Shown here one piece after another: positions 32,668 to 46,200 of a stretch of DNA of 64,000 bases (positions are counted from its first letter, which is position 1; every line of letters begins with the position of its first letter). The stretch is taken from assembly GCA_907163375.1 (NCBI GenBank), contig CAJQUW010009248.1:1-64000 (forward strand). Direction: 5' to 3'. The translations under genes were made by a program, and so were the position numbers. This DNA comes from Prostheceraeus crozeri. Taxonomy: Eukaryota > Platyhelminthes > Polycladida > Euryleptidae. Under the pieces are notes generated by a model, which made no database searches, had not been told where the DNA came from, and was given only the letters and a program-made list of their open reading frames with translations.

Positions 32668-33464
32668 TAGTCTCCTCGACGACGCGATTCACAGTTGCAA
32701 TTGTCATGTCATCCATTGTAGGACGGCCACTGCGAGGTTTATCATGAACGCTGCCAGTTTCTTCAAACTTTTTGATGATATTTGCAATCAATGTTGTTGT
32801 AAAAGGATCTTTGTGAATGCGTCTTTGAGTCTTAAACATTCGAAGGGCAGCTGTAGCACTTCTATTGCATCCATAGAAGCACTGAACTATCTCTATCCGA
32901 GTCTGAAGATCCATTGTTAATAAGATAGGCAGCGATCGTACCACTTCACATTGAGATTTCGAACATAGCATGACACACGCGTCTTGTCATTGGTTAGCGA
33001 AAACATAAAGTCACAGATATCGGATATGGCAATTCTATGCCATGAAGGCTGATTAATTTGACGTTCTCAATTGAAGATGATACGATATGAATCAATCAAA
33101 TTTCGTCATGGCTGGTGATGAAAGTTTCATAGTATTGAATAGGGGAAAATTTTGAGCTATGGCCCTAGGTAAGGTTAATTGACATAATTAACAGCACAGC
33201 TAACTGACTTAAACATTTTCAGAAACTGAAATGAATTCACCAAAGCCTAAGAACTATAATTGCACATATTATATTCATTACAAAAATGACTGCATGCAGA
33301 ATGTAAAATTTAAGCAGTTAAATAATCGAATATTCATTTCTTGTTGCTAAATTCGTAAATTCCCCTTCATGTTGGGTAATACAATAGGGTTTCTGACGTA
33401 AACGTTTATTGTTTGCTCTTCTAGATATTCAATTTAAAAGTCAAGCGACTTTACGGACACCCCG

Positions 33465-35700
33465 TATATATTTGGACAGAAATGGCAGCCTTGGGATATC
33501 AGTCTAAAATGTCATTGATAAAGAATGACCAGAGCGCTTTTATCGCTGTGACTGTGACATTGAAAGTCGTTTTAGATCGTCACTTGAGTTTCAAATCCGT
33601 CCTTTGAGTTCCTGGTCAAAATGGTCACCGGGAAATGGTGGTTTGATAAAACTTTCGAATTCTAGCTTAGCATTGCAGGAACGCATTTGAGAATTGCTAA
33701 AGCCTACGTGGATGCACGCCTTCCGCTGGAAGGTGAACTGTCTCTCCTGCGTTTCGTCATGGTTGGCCGATGTAGTTCTATTTTCATGCGAGCCAACTTT
33801 TGTCTCACTTTTAGTGCCACCCATTTTTAATTGAACTGCAGCAAATTTAATAGCCGACAGACTGCTGTCACAGAAAATTTTTTAACAGATCTGCACTGGT
33901 CATGTATGAACAGAAGATTGTCAATTCAATATTATATTACATTATTGCGATTTGTAATCAATATGCAGCTATAAGTGAAGAAATCGAAGACTTGTGAATA
34001 CTTTCTCAATAGAGCAGGCGTGAATATATGAATTATACTGTACAGCTACCAGTCGAAGGAATAAACTGGAGGACACCTTCCTTCCTGCACATAAAACTCA
34101 TTCTTGGAAATTAGATTTTCTGCCAGTATATCCTTTTATGACATTTACACTGGAAAAGCTTGATGCCTTTCGGTTTATTCAAACATTGCTTTTCAGATTC
34201 ATTCTTCTCGCTGGTGATGAAGTGATTCCCAAAATCAATTCAGTTTTCATGTGTGCATCTGTGTTATTAGACATCTGATGGCATAAAATTGAACTTGTTC
34301 AATGCAATTTTTGTGGTGCCAATAAAACAGCATAGCAAAAGGGATGTTTTGTGTGTACATAGATGTAGTAGACCGATACAGAAACAGTACGTCAATGCAA
34401 ATTTTTTCATTCGGCTATTCAATTACCGCATTTTAACTGAGCGGTTTTGAAACTGGGGCTGGAGAGCACCGTTATGATTTTGAGGTTCCCAAGATTCAGT
34501 CGTTCCCAAAATTGTTACATAAGGCGATTGGTGAATGCTAGTTCCAATGTTGACATCAATTTTATCAACTCGGTCAGCTTGTTGCCGAATAGCAACTCAA
34601 AAGTTGAAATCCATAGTTTTTAAAGAGGACTTTTGAGTATCTGTTGGAAATTGATGGCAGACTACTTTGATGAAGTAGATGATTCATCAGTAGTCTCGTG
34701 AAAACGTCTTGCTGAAGATGACAGTAGTATGCTTGATTCATTAGTCTAGCCGCTTTGAATGCAACGGATTTTTAACAGTACATGCATATCAATCATAACT
34801 ATCAAATATCTGCCAGAATCTGTTATATGCTGTGCAGAAAAATGCAGCAAATGCAGATCTGCATCACATCCGCAGTATTGGACTGATAACTGGTCCATTT
34901 CATAATTGGGATCTTTCAGTAGTACTTGTAAAAACCTTGTGAGTAGTATTTGCATGATATTGCCATTGTTGTATGATCTTGTCATCGTTCCATAATATTT
35001 CCATAGATGCTTTTGTGGGTTGATGAACATATTAACTATCATGTTGATCATAGCTTAATGCGTTCCTTGTCAATAATTCATAAATCACTTGAATTTCTTA
35101 AGATGAGTAACTACTTTGCGAGTATTAAATGATTATTTAATTTAATTTATAGTTTGATTTTGATTTTAGGGAAGTCACAAACAGCTATAAAAGCTGATAT
35201 TCTAATCTAAATGAGACTCTATGGAAATATAAGCGATATACATTATATAGAAATGTTAAACAACTTTTATGATCGAAGGAGAAATTATTGCAGAAGTTAT
35301 GAAGACAGTTTACGACACTTTCTTTATGGAAAGTTGAATTTTTTGAATGTGACCGATGATATCACGGCAAATCTGCTGTCAACAGATGCGAAAGGACCTT
35401 CATATAATAAATAAGATTCAATGTCAATATCAATGCATTCGAGACCAGGTACTGAGCATGTTTTCTGCCTAGATTGTGAAAATTTATATGCAAGGTTGGA
35501 AAAAAGTATGTGGTAAAAATTCTAAAAGTACTGCATTATTCTTATGCTGTCTAAAATGACCGATTTCCTTGAACTTCCCTAACTTTTCTGCGTTACCTCG
35601 GTAAACATGTCGATGCTGTATAATAAAGAGCCAATGAGGATAGAGATGCACCTAACTGGATAAATTTTGTGTTGATACGTAGTCATTTAATATGAGGCCA
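33465..35700. other. Intergenic region between the two host genes
   Basis: No supported gene. Short frames at 33591-33824 (-), 34746-35051 (-) and 35211-35414 (+) show no motif I recognise and no clear splice partners. Confidence 0.4.
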
Positions 35701-35734
35701 TAGTTATGGTTTATCATTCATTTTGTGTATAGTC

Positions 35735-36324
35735 ATGGGGAAGTCTCGTCAACCGTCAGACGTAACGCAAGGAAGGATCATCACATTGAGTGAAAACACT
35801 GAAATGATACAACAGGAAATTTCATCAGATTGTGGAGTCTCTCAACAATCGGTCAGTTCTGTTGTCAAACGATTTAGAGGAACTGAATCCATCGCCAATT
35901 TGCACCAATCTGGCAGACCGCGGGAAACAACTTGTTACGCCAGCTTTATTTTTTGGAAAAGAATGTAAGAATGAATTCAGAAAAGTATGTTTCCATTCTA
36001 AATGAAATGCTACTTCATATGATAGCTCAAATTCAAAATTCAATACTGCAACAAGACAATGCTCCTGGTTATACGTTGAAGAAGACAATGAGGTGGCTTA
36101 ACAGCGACAATGGGATTCACGTCTTGGACTGGCTTGGAAACACTCCAGACTTGAATCCCATTGAAAATCTATGGAATTCAATGAAAAGAAAGATTTATAT
36201 CAATAATATCATTAGTTTGCAACAACTTAAAAATGAGATTATTCAATACTGGTGTCTCATGGTATCCATGGAAGAATGTGAACGTAGGTTTTGTCTATGC
36301 CCCGAAGGATATCAGCTGTATTGA
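35735..36324 (+). pseudogene. Tc1-type transposase (third family), internally deleted
   Basis: N-terminal part (35735-35930): MGKSRQPSDVTQGRIITLSE, then a helix-turn-helix (IQQEISSDCGVSQQSVSSVV) and HQSGRPRETT. The sequence then jumps to MNSEKYVSILNEML, which lies near the second catalytic Asp, so the first Asp region is missing. The rest (35970-36324) has LQQDNAPGY and TPDLNPIENLW. The two halves are in different frames. I could not find its terminal repeats. Confidence 0.82.
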
Positions 36325-36614
36325 ATAATAAAGGATATCCAACCAAAGATTGACAAAATCTTTATCTGTTCTGACGGTAAGCTTCTTCTTATTTTGCATT
36401 AACATTCAGTAACCGTTTTTCAAGCTCTTCATTGAGTTGAACTCTATTTTCTAATAAAAATTGACGTCGGAAAGAGAAAATGGGTTTTTACCAGACACTT
36501 TTTGCCAACACTGTAGAATTAAACTGACACTGTAGACGTATATTTAATCCTCTTCTTGCTCTGAAGGATACAGAGTCATGAAAGAAGAATTATTATTAAA
36601 TAGAAGAAGTTTTA

Positions 36615-36842
36615 TTGAATAAGCAGTAACGTAACGACAATTTGACCACATGAGATCTCCTCAGGAATGTTGTGAAGAACTGAGGTATTGTGTTCAGATC
36701 CAACGGCATACGTTGAGACATCCTGTCTTAATGCGGCTTCGTCGCACAACTTTTCCCTCATCCGCAAGTTAATGGTTGAGAGACAGTTCTCGAGTGGGTT
36801 GAGAAACGGAGAGAATAGTGGGATTATCCTCACAGTAACCAC
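36615..36842 (-). pseudogene. DDE transposase C-terminal remnant
   Basis: The - strand frame holds FSPFLNPLENCLSTINLRMR, close to the SP.LNPIEN segment with the third catalytic residue of IS630/Tc1-type DDE_3 transposases. Nothing else of the gene is recognisable. A TTTATT on the + strand at 36609 could be an AATAAA signal for - strand transcripts. Confidence 0.5.
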
Positions 36843-37045
36843 AAAACATCAAGCATCAGTCTATAGTGTATTCCCTCCCTCCACCTTCACACGATTAGAG
36901 TTTGTTGCACCTGGAATATCCTGAAAGGATGATAATAATGAATGCAAGCATTCTGCAAAATAATAGAATTTTGAATTTGAAAACAAAGCATTTACCTTAT
37001 TAGACTTTTTCTGGATATCAGTCGCCCTTCCCGGCAACGGAAGCC

Positions 37046-37264
37046 TCAGAGATCAATGCAGGTATATTTCCGGCTGCTAGGGTCCTTGGTTTCGTGGTGT
37101 TTCAGCGAGCGCATTTCCACGAGCATAATGCAAACAAAAAATTGGAGAATGAATAGATAGGGTAAAAAATAGTACAAAATCATTTTGCACAAGATTATTA
37201 ACACATTTAGAAAAGCATCCACCGTCTGAGACATCTGAGAGGTCACTGTATGCTGCTGATTCAA
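37046..37264 (-). CDS. Lectin-like gene, probable terminal exon (transmembrane)
   Basis: Acceptor ACATTTCATTTCAG (- strand) then 73 codons with TGA at 37048-37046. In phase 0 it encodes a membrane span of about 28 hydrophobic residues and the tail EMRSLKHHETKDPSSRKYTC. Joined directly to exon 6 (phase 1) the frame would instead read ESAAYSDLSDVSDGGCFSKC and stop earlier. I favour the membrane frame with a missed short exon. Confidence 0.5.
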   Translation of the reverse strand: MNQQHTVTSQMSQTVDAFLNVLIILCKMILYYFLPYLFILQFFVCIMLVEMRSLKHHETKDPSSRKYTCIDL

Positions 37265-40200
37265 CTGAAATGAAATGTCACATGTATAGTCATTTACAAA
37301 ATGATGAGTATGAGCATGAACGGCCCATGCATCAACAAAGTTAAGTAGAAAAATGTCTCCGGAATTTAGTGGATCCGCCTCAGGAATCAAATGCTCGTGG
37401 AATCAAATGCCTCAGGACATGGTTTTCATTCATTGAGATGCAGACGCTTTGTACAAACAACATATCTATGTTTTGACAAAACATGAGAAATTACAAAGTC
37501 GAATGTCATCCATGAAAATTATTCTATGTGCTGTTCTATCAACTCTTGCCAACCTTTCTGAAGGCGCGAGATTCATTGATTAAAAATTTCATCGTCTTTG
37601 AATACAAACTCACTTCTCGAAATAATTGATTTCAAACTTTCCTGTGGAATTGTTTATTATAGCCAATGAAGCATGGACAGGCGGTCTCAAAGACATATCT
37701 TATAAAGCCGCTCAGTGGGCTTCATGTAGTTTCATTTTTCATGGTGCATGTAAACGCTTGCTAACAGTCTTTGTCACTTTTTCCACATGTTGAGTAGTCC
37801 ACTTCAAATCTTTACTCGAGCTATGAAAACCCGGGACTTCCTTTGAAAGCCCCTGAGCTTGATATTCTCATGAATCAAACGTTCATAAAATGGGCCCGCG
37901 TTCCAATGGTGAAGTCAGCATTCACCGAATCAGTAATCCTGCTACTATTTGAATAGTTCAATATTTGAATTCCCTCTTTTCAAAACACGGACTTTTTTGA
38001 CTTCGGTGCAAATTAATGGCAGAGAAAGATGCATCTTTTGATCAGTTATCGCATAAAAACGTCATAATACTGCAATGCTGGGAGCATCTTTCATTGCATT
38101 TGAGATATTTAAGACGTGTTAAATACAACTCAAACAGAGATTTTTGAAACTTCATGCAAATTATAAATGGTCTTGTGATATATAGGCCTGTCTATGTTCC
38201 CATGGTACAAATTTATTGAAATTTGAATTTGAAATCAGAAATGCGTTGGAACCAAAGGTCACCGAAAACGTAAGTCATACAGGTAGCTTAAAGATGCATA
38301 GGATTCATTGCTGTGAGGGTTGATGGCGCTGAAGTCCAAGAAGATTTTGATACCTGCAACTGGATTTCTATAGCATCAAGGATATATTCACATGCCAGGA
38401 TTATAACATTTCTATCAAATCAGTTCTACATCAAACTCACATCATTACACTTACTTTTGCTCCTTTGTTTTATTCAATGATAATGTGAAATTCTTGGTTG
38501 ATTGAAAATTTCATTGTCTTTGAATACAAACTCACTTCTCGAAATGATTGATTTCAAACTTTCCTGTGGAATTGTTTACTATAGCATGTTTTACTTACTG
38601 TGGAAGCATACAGTTGAAGCGCATGTTGGACAGCTTGAACAGCTCTCGATTCTAATGAAACCACAGCACTTGTTCAGCTTGCAGCCAACTGTGTCTTTAT
38701 CAAACACAAGGCAGGATTTTCCAATATCACTGAAACGGAAAAATATATTATTGATTAGAAATGTGATTAGAGTTATCAACTGCTTTATGCTGTGTAATAT
38801 AAATGATAATAATGTACATTCAATAATAATATATGATATGACAATGTACATATAAACATGTCTATAGAACACGAAAGAAATTTGACCTCTTACATAATTT
38901 ATAAATGAACAAAAAACACCAAATTCATAAACTAGCCTCATCTGTTCTACTTCATATTGAACGCGGAAGTGTATAACAAATAAGCGACATGACGATGTCA
39001 GTACAAAAGATCAATAGTCAGTTAGTCATCAAGGCAAACGTAAAGGGAACAAGATATCTTTCTGAACACAATGCCTCGTAGATGGACAATAGTTGGAAAT
39101 TCCGAGAACGGACAACAATCCTAAATCGATCCAATGCGTCATCAACATTACAAAAACATAATTGAAGATGACGAGTGTTGTTACTGGATGCTGGCCGATT
39201 GGAGTGTGGTCGACAGTGGCTTGTGATGTGAAGCCAACTGGGAACATACTCACGAATTCTGTCACCCAGCAGCCTACCTGTCCTGCCAATGTACTTGCTA
39301 CCGCAAGTGCACTGAAAACTGTAGATAGCATAAGAATTGACAGAGGCTGGCAAACGGTTCTTGGTACTTGAAATCGGAACACGAAAAGTGTTGAAATTGA
39401 CAATTGGCTAAACAGCAGGCAATACTCTCAAAATATCACAAAGTGAACGCTTGAAATGAGATGCACGACAGTCACCTACAAAGGGGACACGAACAAAAAC
39501 CGGCTTCTTATCGGGAAAATATATGATATCTTTGGCAATATATGGCATAATTGGATGTCCGATGAACGCTAGCAGAAACTCGTGTCAGTTGTAGAACAAC
39601 GTTCAAGTCACGTTCTCAATTAGGACATGGAATAGAATGGACTATATAGGCATGTTGCTATGCATAGACTATTAAGACGTTATTAATCACTAGGCCCCTA
39701 TTTTTACGAATTATCGATGTCTCAGGGTTTCTAGGCTTCAGTTCCAAGTTGTCACCCCAGCCTTTAGCAGTAAAAATAAAATTTTGTCTAATGCAGCAAT
39801 AGGGTCTACTGTGATGAAAGTGACGTCGATGATGAAAGTGAATTTCGGTCTATACACTGTAAATCGCTCAATACCAATCACATACGGAGGATGCATATCA
39901 AAATATTTTTTTTGGTATATATTTGTACGCTTTTCGTATGTTATTTCAAATGTAGTATGCTTAACATACTAAAGCCATGCCAGCACTATGTTAAAAGAAA
40001 GCATCAATTATGTCTAAAGTATATTGATTTAAGGCTTTTCGTCAATAAAGGTCACACTAATGTTACTAATGTTTTCTAAGTAGTGAGGTAATAACATTCA
40101 AGAGTCAAACTTGCAATACTGAATTCGATTTTAATACACGTAAGTCTAAGGCATTTCATGCATAGTCAATAAGTATTCAACCATCAACAATTATGCATTA

Positions 40201-43200
40201 TGGAATTTTGAAATAAGGCATATTATCAATCCGAAATAAAAACACATTATAATTCATGAACGCAAAAATAGTTGTGTTTGATATATATATAAGTCAACAT
40301 GATTGCACGAAAGATATCGTTAGAATGAACTCATGTTTATCAACTTGGCTCATAAATTAGAGCTAACTGAACGTTCTGTTACTGTTGCTAGACAAGTAGC
40401 AATGATCACAATCTCGTGGACCATGTAATGCACAATAAATCTAATCTAGTTAAATATCACTCTATCAAACAAATAATATTCACGACTTGTATTACTGAAG
40501 AAAGATATTTGACAGTAGTATGTAATACACATATTTTTTTGTTATGTGACTTCAAGCTGCACATACCAAATACATACCAGATGCATACGAATAAGGATGC
40601 ATTTGCATCGGGTCTCGTATATAAAACATACCAGCAACTCGCATTTCAGTGTAAAACAGCCAATCACAGATAGAATAGTTCGCATTGCTACATACCAATC
40701 ACATACGAAAGTAACTGAGATTTGGTATGAAAAACATACCAGATCTCTGTAAGCATACGAGAATCTCGTATCAGATGTTAGTTTCAAATTGTACGTGATT
40801 TTGGTGTATGTTTGTATGCAATTTTCGCATCCAGCGATTTACAGTGTAGAAGAAGAATCTTTATGTCAGCACAAAACACAATGAATGTACTTCGTTTAAT
40901 TGATTCTACTCATTTACTGAAACTTGGGTTTGGGTTTTGGGTTTGACCCAAGTTTTTATACCCAATACGAGGTTTTGTCCAACCTCGCTGCATGACCTTC
41001 AACAGATAGTTGGCATATAGATTTCAGTTTACAGTGATATCACGGTGCGGATGCTTAACGAAGAGGATGTACACTTACAATATGCTGTAATCAATGTTCA
41101 ATAAAGGGACCGATACGGTGAACAAGACGCCAGAGTCTATCCATCGCCATTCGTTATTGACGGAGCTACCACCGATCCAAAATTGTGATGCAGCGCTATG
41201 CTTCTGTATCAAGGATTCCAAACCTTTCTGAAAGAAGTGATGCAATTTAGTATCTTGGATACATTTCAGAGACATGTTTAGCATTTTGGATATCAAATGT
41301 CTTTGCACTCACAATTCAACTCATAGCCACATACAGCCTGTGGAATACATTGGTGAGCTGACAGATTGATGTGACAGATTGATTAATGAGCATTGAATGT
41401 TGTTAGATTTTTATGCATTGAGCAGAGACGACATACTTTATCCCTGTTTAAACTCGGTCAACAAAAAGATATGGAAGGCATAGTATTCATAAAATATTCA
41501 TTGAATATGTCAGCATACCTTGAAAACATTTATGTCAAAATATTCAAACATTCTTATTGCAATCAGCAGTGACCCGAAAGATTGTTTTCCTTTTTCGGTA
41601 GTCAATTCCTTTGGTAATTTCCCCAAAGCAATGAAAATTCACATCTCATATGCGGTACTACATCCAAACTGCTCCTTTAATGGGTTTGGAGCTACTATGA
41701 TGGAGATGCAGTTAATATTGAGTTGGTCCTTAATACGGTCAACTAAAATGAGGCAGTCCTAATAAATACATTAAATGACCTTATTGACTTGAAAGGGGTT
41801 GGATCGACTCGCATTTCCACTGTCATCCTTGTGAAAGCTGTTCGACCTTCGCTGTTGTAACTTCAAAACTTCTGGATATATCTTCTACTTCTCCCCAAAA
41901 AGTGTTGGATTTTGACTGTTGGTAGGTCACTATCAATGTCGCACACTTTCTTCGATGTCTGCGGTATGACAGATGAGCCCGATGTGTTTCACAGATTCAT
42001 ACTTTCAAAATGCTGTATTGAAGTTTCCACGCAAAATGCAAAAATACAATGATGATGACTTAATGCTAAATATAGAAATGAGAATCTGTTCGAAGAAGAC
42101 ACATGGGTGTTTCGCGACAATACTGCATATGTGCATTTTAAGAACGGTCGAAATACTCGTATATGTATTTAGTAATTTCCTTTTTTTTCTATAAAAGTTA
42201 TGGTAATCGTTTTCCTGATGCTTTGTCAAAATTTCAGCGACTTCTGCAACCTAAATCTTGACCCCATCAGGACCGGGGTCTATCAACTTCTTTTTATATC
42301 TCCTAAAATAAGTCAGATAAAAGATCAATTTTTTGTGACTTTGTTGAACTTTGTTGAACATTCAGTAAAAGTTTGGGCAAAGTTGATTTACTGTAAGGTC
42401 AGTTTTAAAGGTCATTATTAAAAGTACATTATAGAAAATTTGCTTTCGCACACCAAGAAATTGATGCAGGATTCGATGGATTTGAGGAGGATGAATCGCT
42501 AGACTTCTTTCAATCATTGCATAGGTCACTCTTGCGTCGGTTTCTATCATGGCTCCCACACACTCAACATTCTCTTCTGTCACAGATTCTGATGGCCTTC
42601 CAGAACGCTCCTCATCATCCAGTGATCTTCTTCCCCTCCCAAATTCAGCGAACCAATTCTTGATGGTTGCGTAAGATGTAGCAGAATCACCGAAAGCAGC
42701 AGTCAAGCGATCAAATGACTCATTGCCATTCAAACCAGTCTTGCAGTCATAGTAAAGCATGGCACGGAAATCACGTCTGCTTAACTCCATGATGAAAGAG
42801 ACAGTAACTGCAGTGAAGAGAGACAATGGTTGTCGGTGTACTGACCAATGTTCAGCAATCATGTGAAGAATCGTGTCTTGTGGCCATGAAATGCATTCGA
42901 TCAATCTGTAACTGGTTGCTTAATTTTTTTGAGTATTAGTTTGCAGAAATACTTTGCTTGTAATGAACAATTTTTTAAGAGTCAAAAATACATAGATTCA
43001 TGGAAAATGAAAAAAATTGAAAACACAAATTTTAAACTTGAATTTATGGTATGAAGGACTTCGAATCATGAAGATAGGCACTACCATTCGAAAGAGGAGA
43101 CTCGAAATATTTCTGCTCTTAACCACGTTTTCAAAAAAACTAAAGTTGTGTTTTTAGAATATCTTCCCCATAGTAGAAGTTCTCATCATTAGACTATCAT

Positions 43201-46200
43201 TCAGAAGGATGCACTCCAATTGTGACATTCAATCTGGTCGACATTTGACTAAAGCCCTGCCCAGTTCAGATTAATCCTTTCTGAGAATTATTATTTATAG
43301 TAGAAAGTAACATAGCTATTTACATAGTGCTGACTACAGCCCCGCGGTCATTAGTCCCCAAGTTCCACTAAAATTGTTCAAGTTTTAATATATTTTCTCA
43401 ACCACTCACCTAAACAATCACATGTAAGTCTCTACTAATAGCATTAAAACCAGTAGCGACTTTTGCACTGAAATTTCAATATCAGAGTTGAAAAATTCTT
43501 ACTTGTTCCGCTTGTGATGAAATGCTGGTGAGATGACCTCCACAATCATTACACATTTGATTACTTTGGACTTGACCTTGTTTTTTTCCATCACAAATAA
43601 AATGATGGGTCGAAGTATCATTCCAAAACCAGAATTTCGTGCATTTACACGCAGATTGATCTGAAATATGATGGTTTTATCAGAATGAAATAGATGGCTA
43701 TTGTAACAATATTCATTTATTTACCTGTCTTGCAAGAGTTGGTTGAACATTTACAAATTGGCTTTGATGAAGTGGAACAAGATGCACTTTTCCAAGCACA
43801 AAAACCTGCATTGCAGCTTAATTGTTGACAAGCTTCACTTGGATTCGGAAATAACAAGTCCCAGTTGCTACAATGAGAGTTTAATGGCAAGCATTTTAAT
43901 CTATACAAGATCAAAAGTTCTCCTACGATGATGAAAATCATCCCAGTAGCCATGTATAATATAATATAATGCTTACTAATTTAAATTATTAGTTAAAGTA
44001 GTCCTAATGAGGACTGATGGCGTTCTCCAATCCGCAAGTGTACAAAGGCAATGCTACTGCAACCATTGGATTAATCAGTTCTTAAAAGGACTCAATGGAG
44101 CTTTCTCGTGGCAACGAATTAAAATTGATCAGCTTTGGCCCAATATCTGGCAAAAATGGAAATCTTAAGACTTGTAACACTACTCATTCTTGCTGTTAAT
44201 ATACTACTACCATAGATTCCAAACAATTCCGCATGCACGTTCAAAACAGACGTCTAATATGCTGCACCGACTACAGATGCTGGTAGTGGAAATAGAATAG
44301 GACAAGGGTCACCATAGGCTGAGGAAATTAAAAATAGATATTATAAAACAACAGCAGACCGATGGATAAAACTTGGAAAAGTGGAGGTAAATCATAGAAA
44401 TGCAACGATATTACTACATCGATTACAAGTGAACTATATCTGAGACTACACATGGTGAACAAGTGGAAAGTGGATAATGGAGGTAAATAATATAACTACA
44501 ATGACACTCTACTTCACCGAAAGCAATGAAACCATACACACTATACCTAAGACTACACATGGAAAATACTATTTCTTCACTTGAATTTGTTATCGCCAGT
44601 TTCATATTCCGCCTGTAATACTTCACGGAATCCAGCATTTCTTCATATGTTCTTTTGTCTTCATCCAATGATATGATTTGAAATACAATACATCGACCAC
44701 TACTTCAGCTGCCGATTAAGGGATATAAAACATAACACATATCACTATAAAGAAATGTCCCAAGTGTTAGATAGCTATGGACACATCAAGACTACACGAA
44801 ATGCAGTATGTGAAGCATGTGAGGAGCTGCTAGGAATAGGAATGTCCCGCCAGTCATACGCCCCTAAGCATTTTTCTTTTGAAAATCTGAAGTTTTCGGA
44901 TATTCATTTGTCCAAGCTTTCATCAACCATTAAAGGCATCAGTCGCTACCGTGCCGTGCTTTGTCCGATAATTGGATCGGCATGATTTTGCAATTTGAAT
45001 ATTTGAGAAATCGCGAAGATAGCTTCCGCACGTGCAAAAACGCAGAACAAAGGATCGGCTCATTCTCGTAAAATTTTTCAGATTCAAAAGTCAGAGATCC
45101 TTGGCGTCCAGCGCCTTCTCTGCTTGGTCAATTGTGTCAAAGTGAGGTCACAGTGAAAGTCATTGCAGAAAATGGAACGCTATAAGTCCACATGCCAGGA
45201 TAATTTTACCACACATTTTCATACACAAATGCCCACTACACTTTCAGAAATTCTCATTTTTGTCATTTACGATAATGGATGATTCGCATGTGATGCCAGA
45301 CTCATTTATATCTGGTTTCCGCCTTTAGCTGTTATTTAAAGATGCACTGTCGCAGCTACAAATGTGCATTCTGTCTGGAAAGTAACAAAAAACGACCCTT
45401 TATTCTTTCAATTTCGGTATCTGGTGCCCTGAGGGATTGATAAAGCGGCTGAATAAAAAAAAATATTCATTATATGAGACATTGTCAAAGAGAGCAGTAT
45501 TTGCAAATCTCTCGTGAAACATTTAGATTTATTGGAAGAAATGTTACATGCTGCAAATTGTACGAGTCTGGCACCAACATTTTAATGTGTTTTCCAAAAA
45601 AATCTAGCTTGATGTATGCTTTTCAGACGTCGAGCAATGTCGACATTACATGATAGCGTCAGATATTTTGTATCGCAGCTTTATTACCAGCTGTCGAAAA
45701 TTTGATGTACATGTTGAAATGCTTGGTGTTTGTTAATGCGATTAGACAGCAGTTCACAATGGGTAATTCTGCTAATGTGTTAAAATACCGGTACTTTTGA
45801 TTAAAGTCTTCTACTGAAAATGTCGAATACTTTCGTGATATTTGTTGGTTTGATTTCCGTTATTTTAACTTGATTTGAAGCGAAACTTGGTCTGTTGTGA
45901 CATTTGAGCATGATCATTAGCCTACATTGCGTGTTTCTCAGCGACATACTCCGATACAGTACAGTTGAACCATGTATGAAAAATGGTCATGGTGAAAAAT
46001 TCACTTTCTCTCCTTTATATTTATTGACCTGTAAGTTAAAATAAGTATAAGCAGTAAAATGCTAACGCTTCGTGCCACTGACACTTCGATGAGCCGACTT
46101 CTGTACAAACAGCATTTGATGACCCACATTAAGTATGGAAGCAAAGAAACAGAGTTCAAGTACTGCGCAGTTAGAAATTTGCGAGCTCGTACTTCCGGTT

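Larger units (their letters stand above)
30195..32971 (-). pseudogene. DD41D mariner-type transposase, interrupted
   Basis: The N-terminal helix-turn-helix (MDLQTRIEIVQCFYGCNRSA, FEETGSVHDKPRSGRP) is at 32917-32670. The gene is cut at a TA by the Tc1-A copy. It resumes below 31009 with VRKMAEEVGIISKTSVHKIL. A frameshift lies near 30860, then the catalytic core continues: VWSDEAHFSLDG, CIFMQDGAPPHF and SPDLNPLDFWFWG, ending at 30195. By my count 41 residues separate the second and third Asp. DD41D elements (rosa-like) are a known branch of the Tc1/mariner superfamily. It is not functional because of the insertion and the frameshift. Confidence 0.85.
30046..33464 (-). mobile_element. mariner-type (DD41D) element carrying a Tc1 insertion
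   Basis: Ends GGGTGTCCGTAAAGTCGCTT (30046) and AAGCGACTTTACGGACACCC (to 33463) are inverted and continue inward as GACTTTTAAATTGAA. TA flanks both sides. Subtracting the Tc1-A insertion at 31011-32667 leaves about 1.76 kb. It was complete before insertion and has decayed slightly since. Confidence 0.9.

Noticed and set aside
43926-44060. R2 as a riboswitch-like or conserved RNA because of its nested palindromes
   Set aside because: Multi-copy repeat with drift in the palindromes; no compensatory changes noticed.
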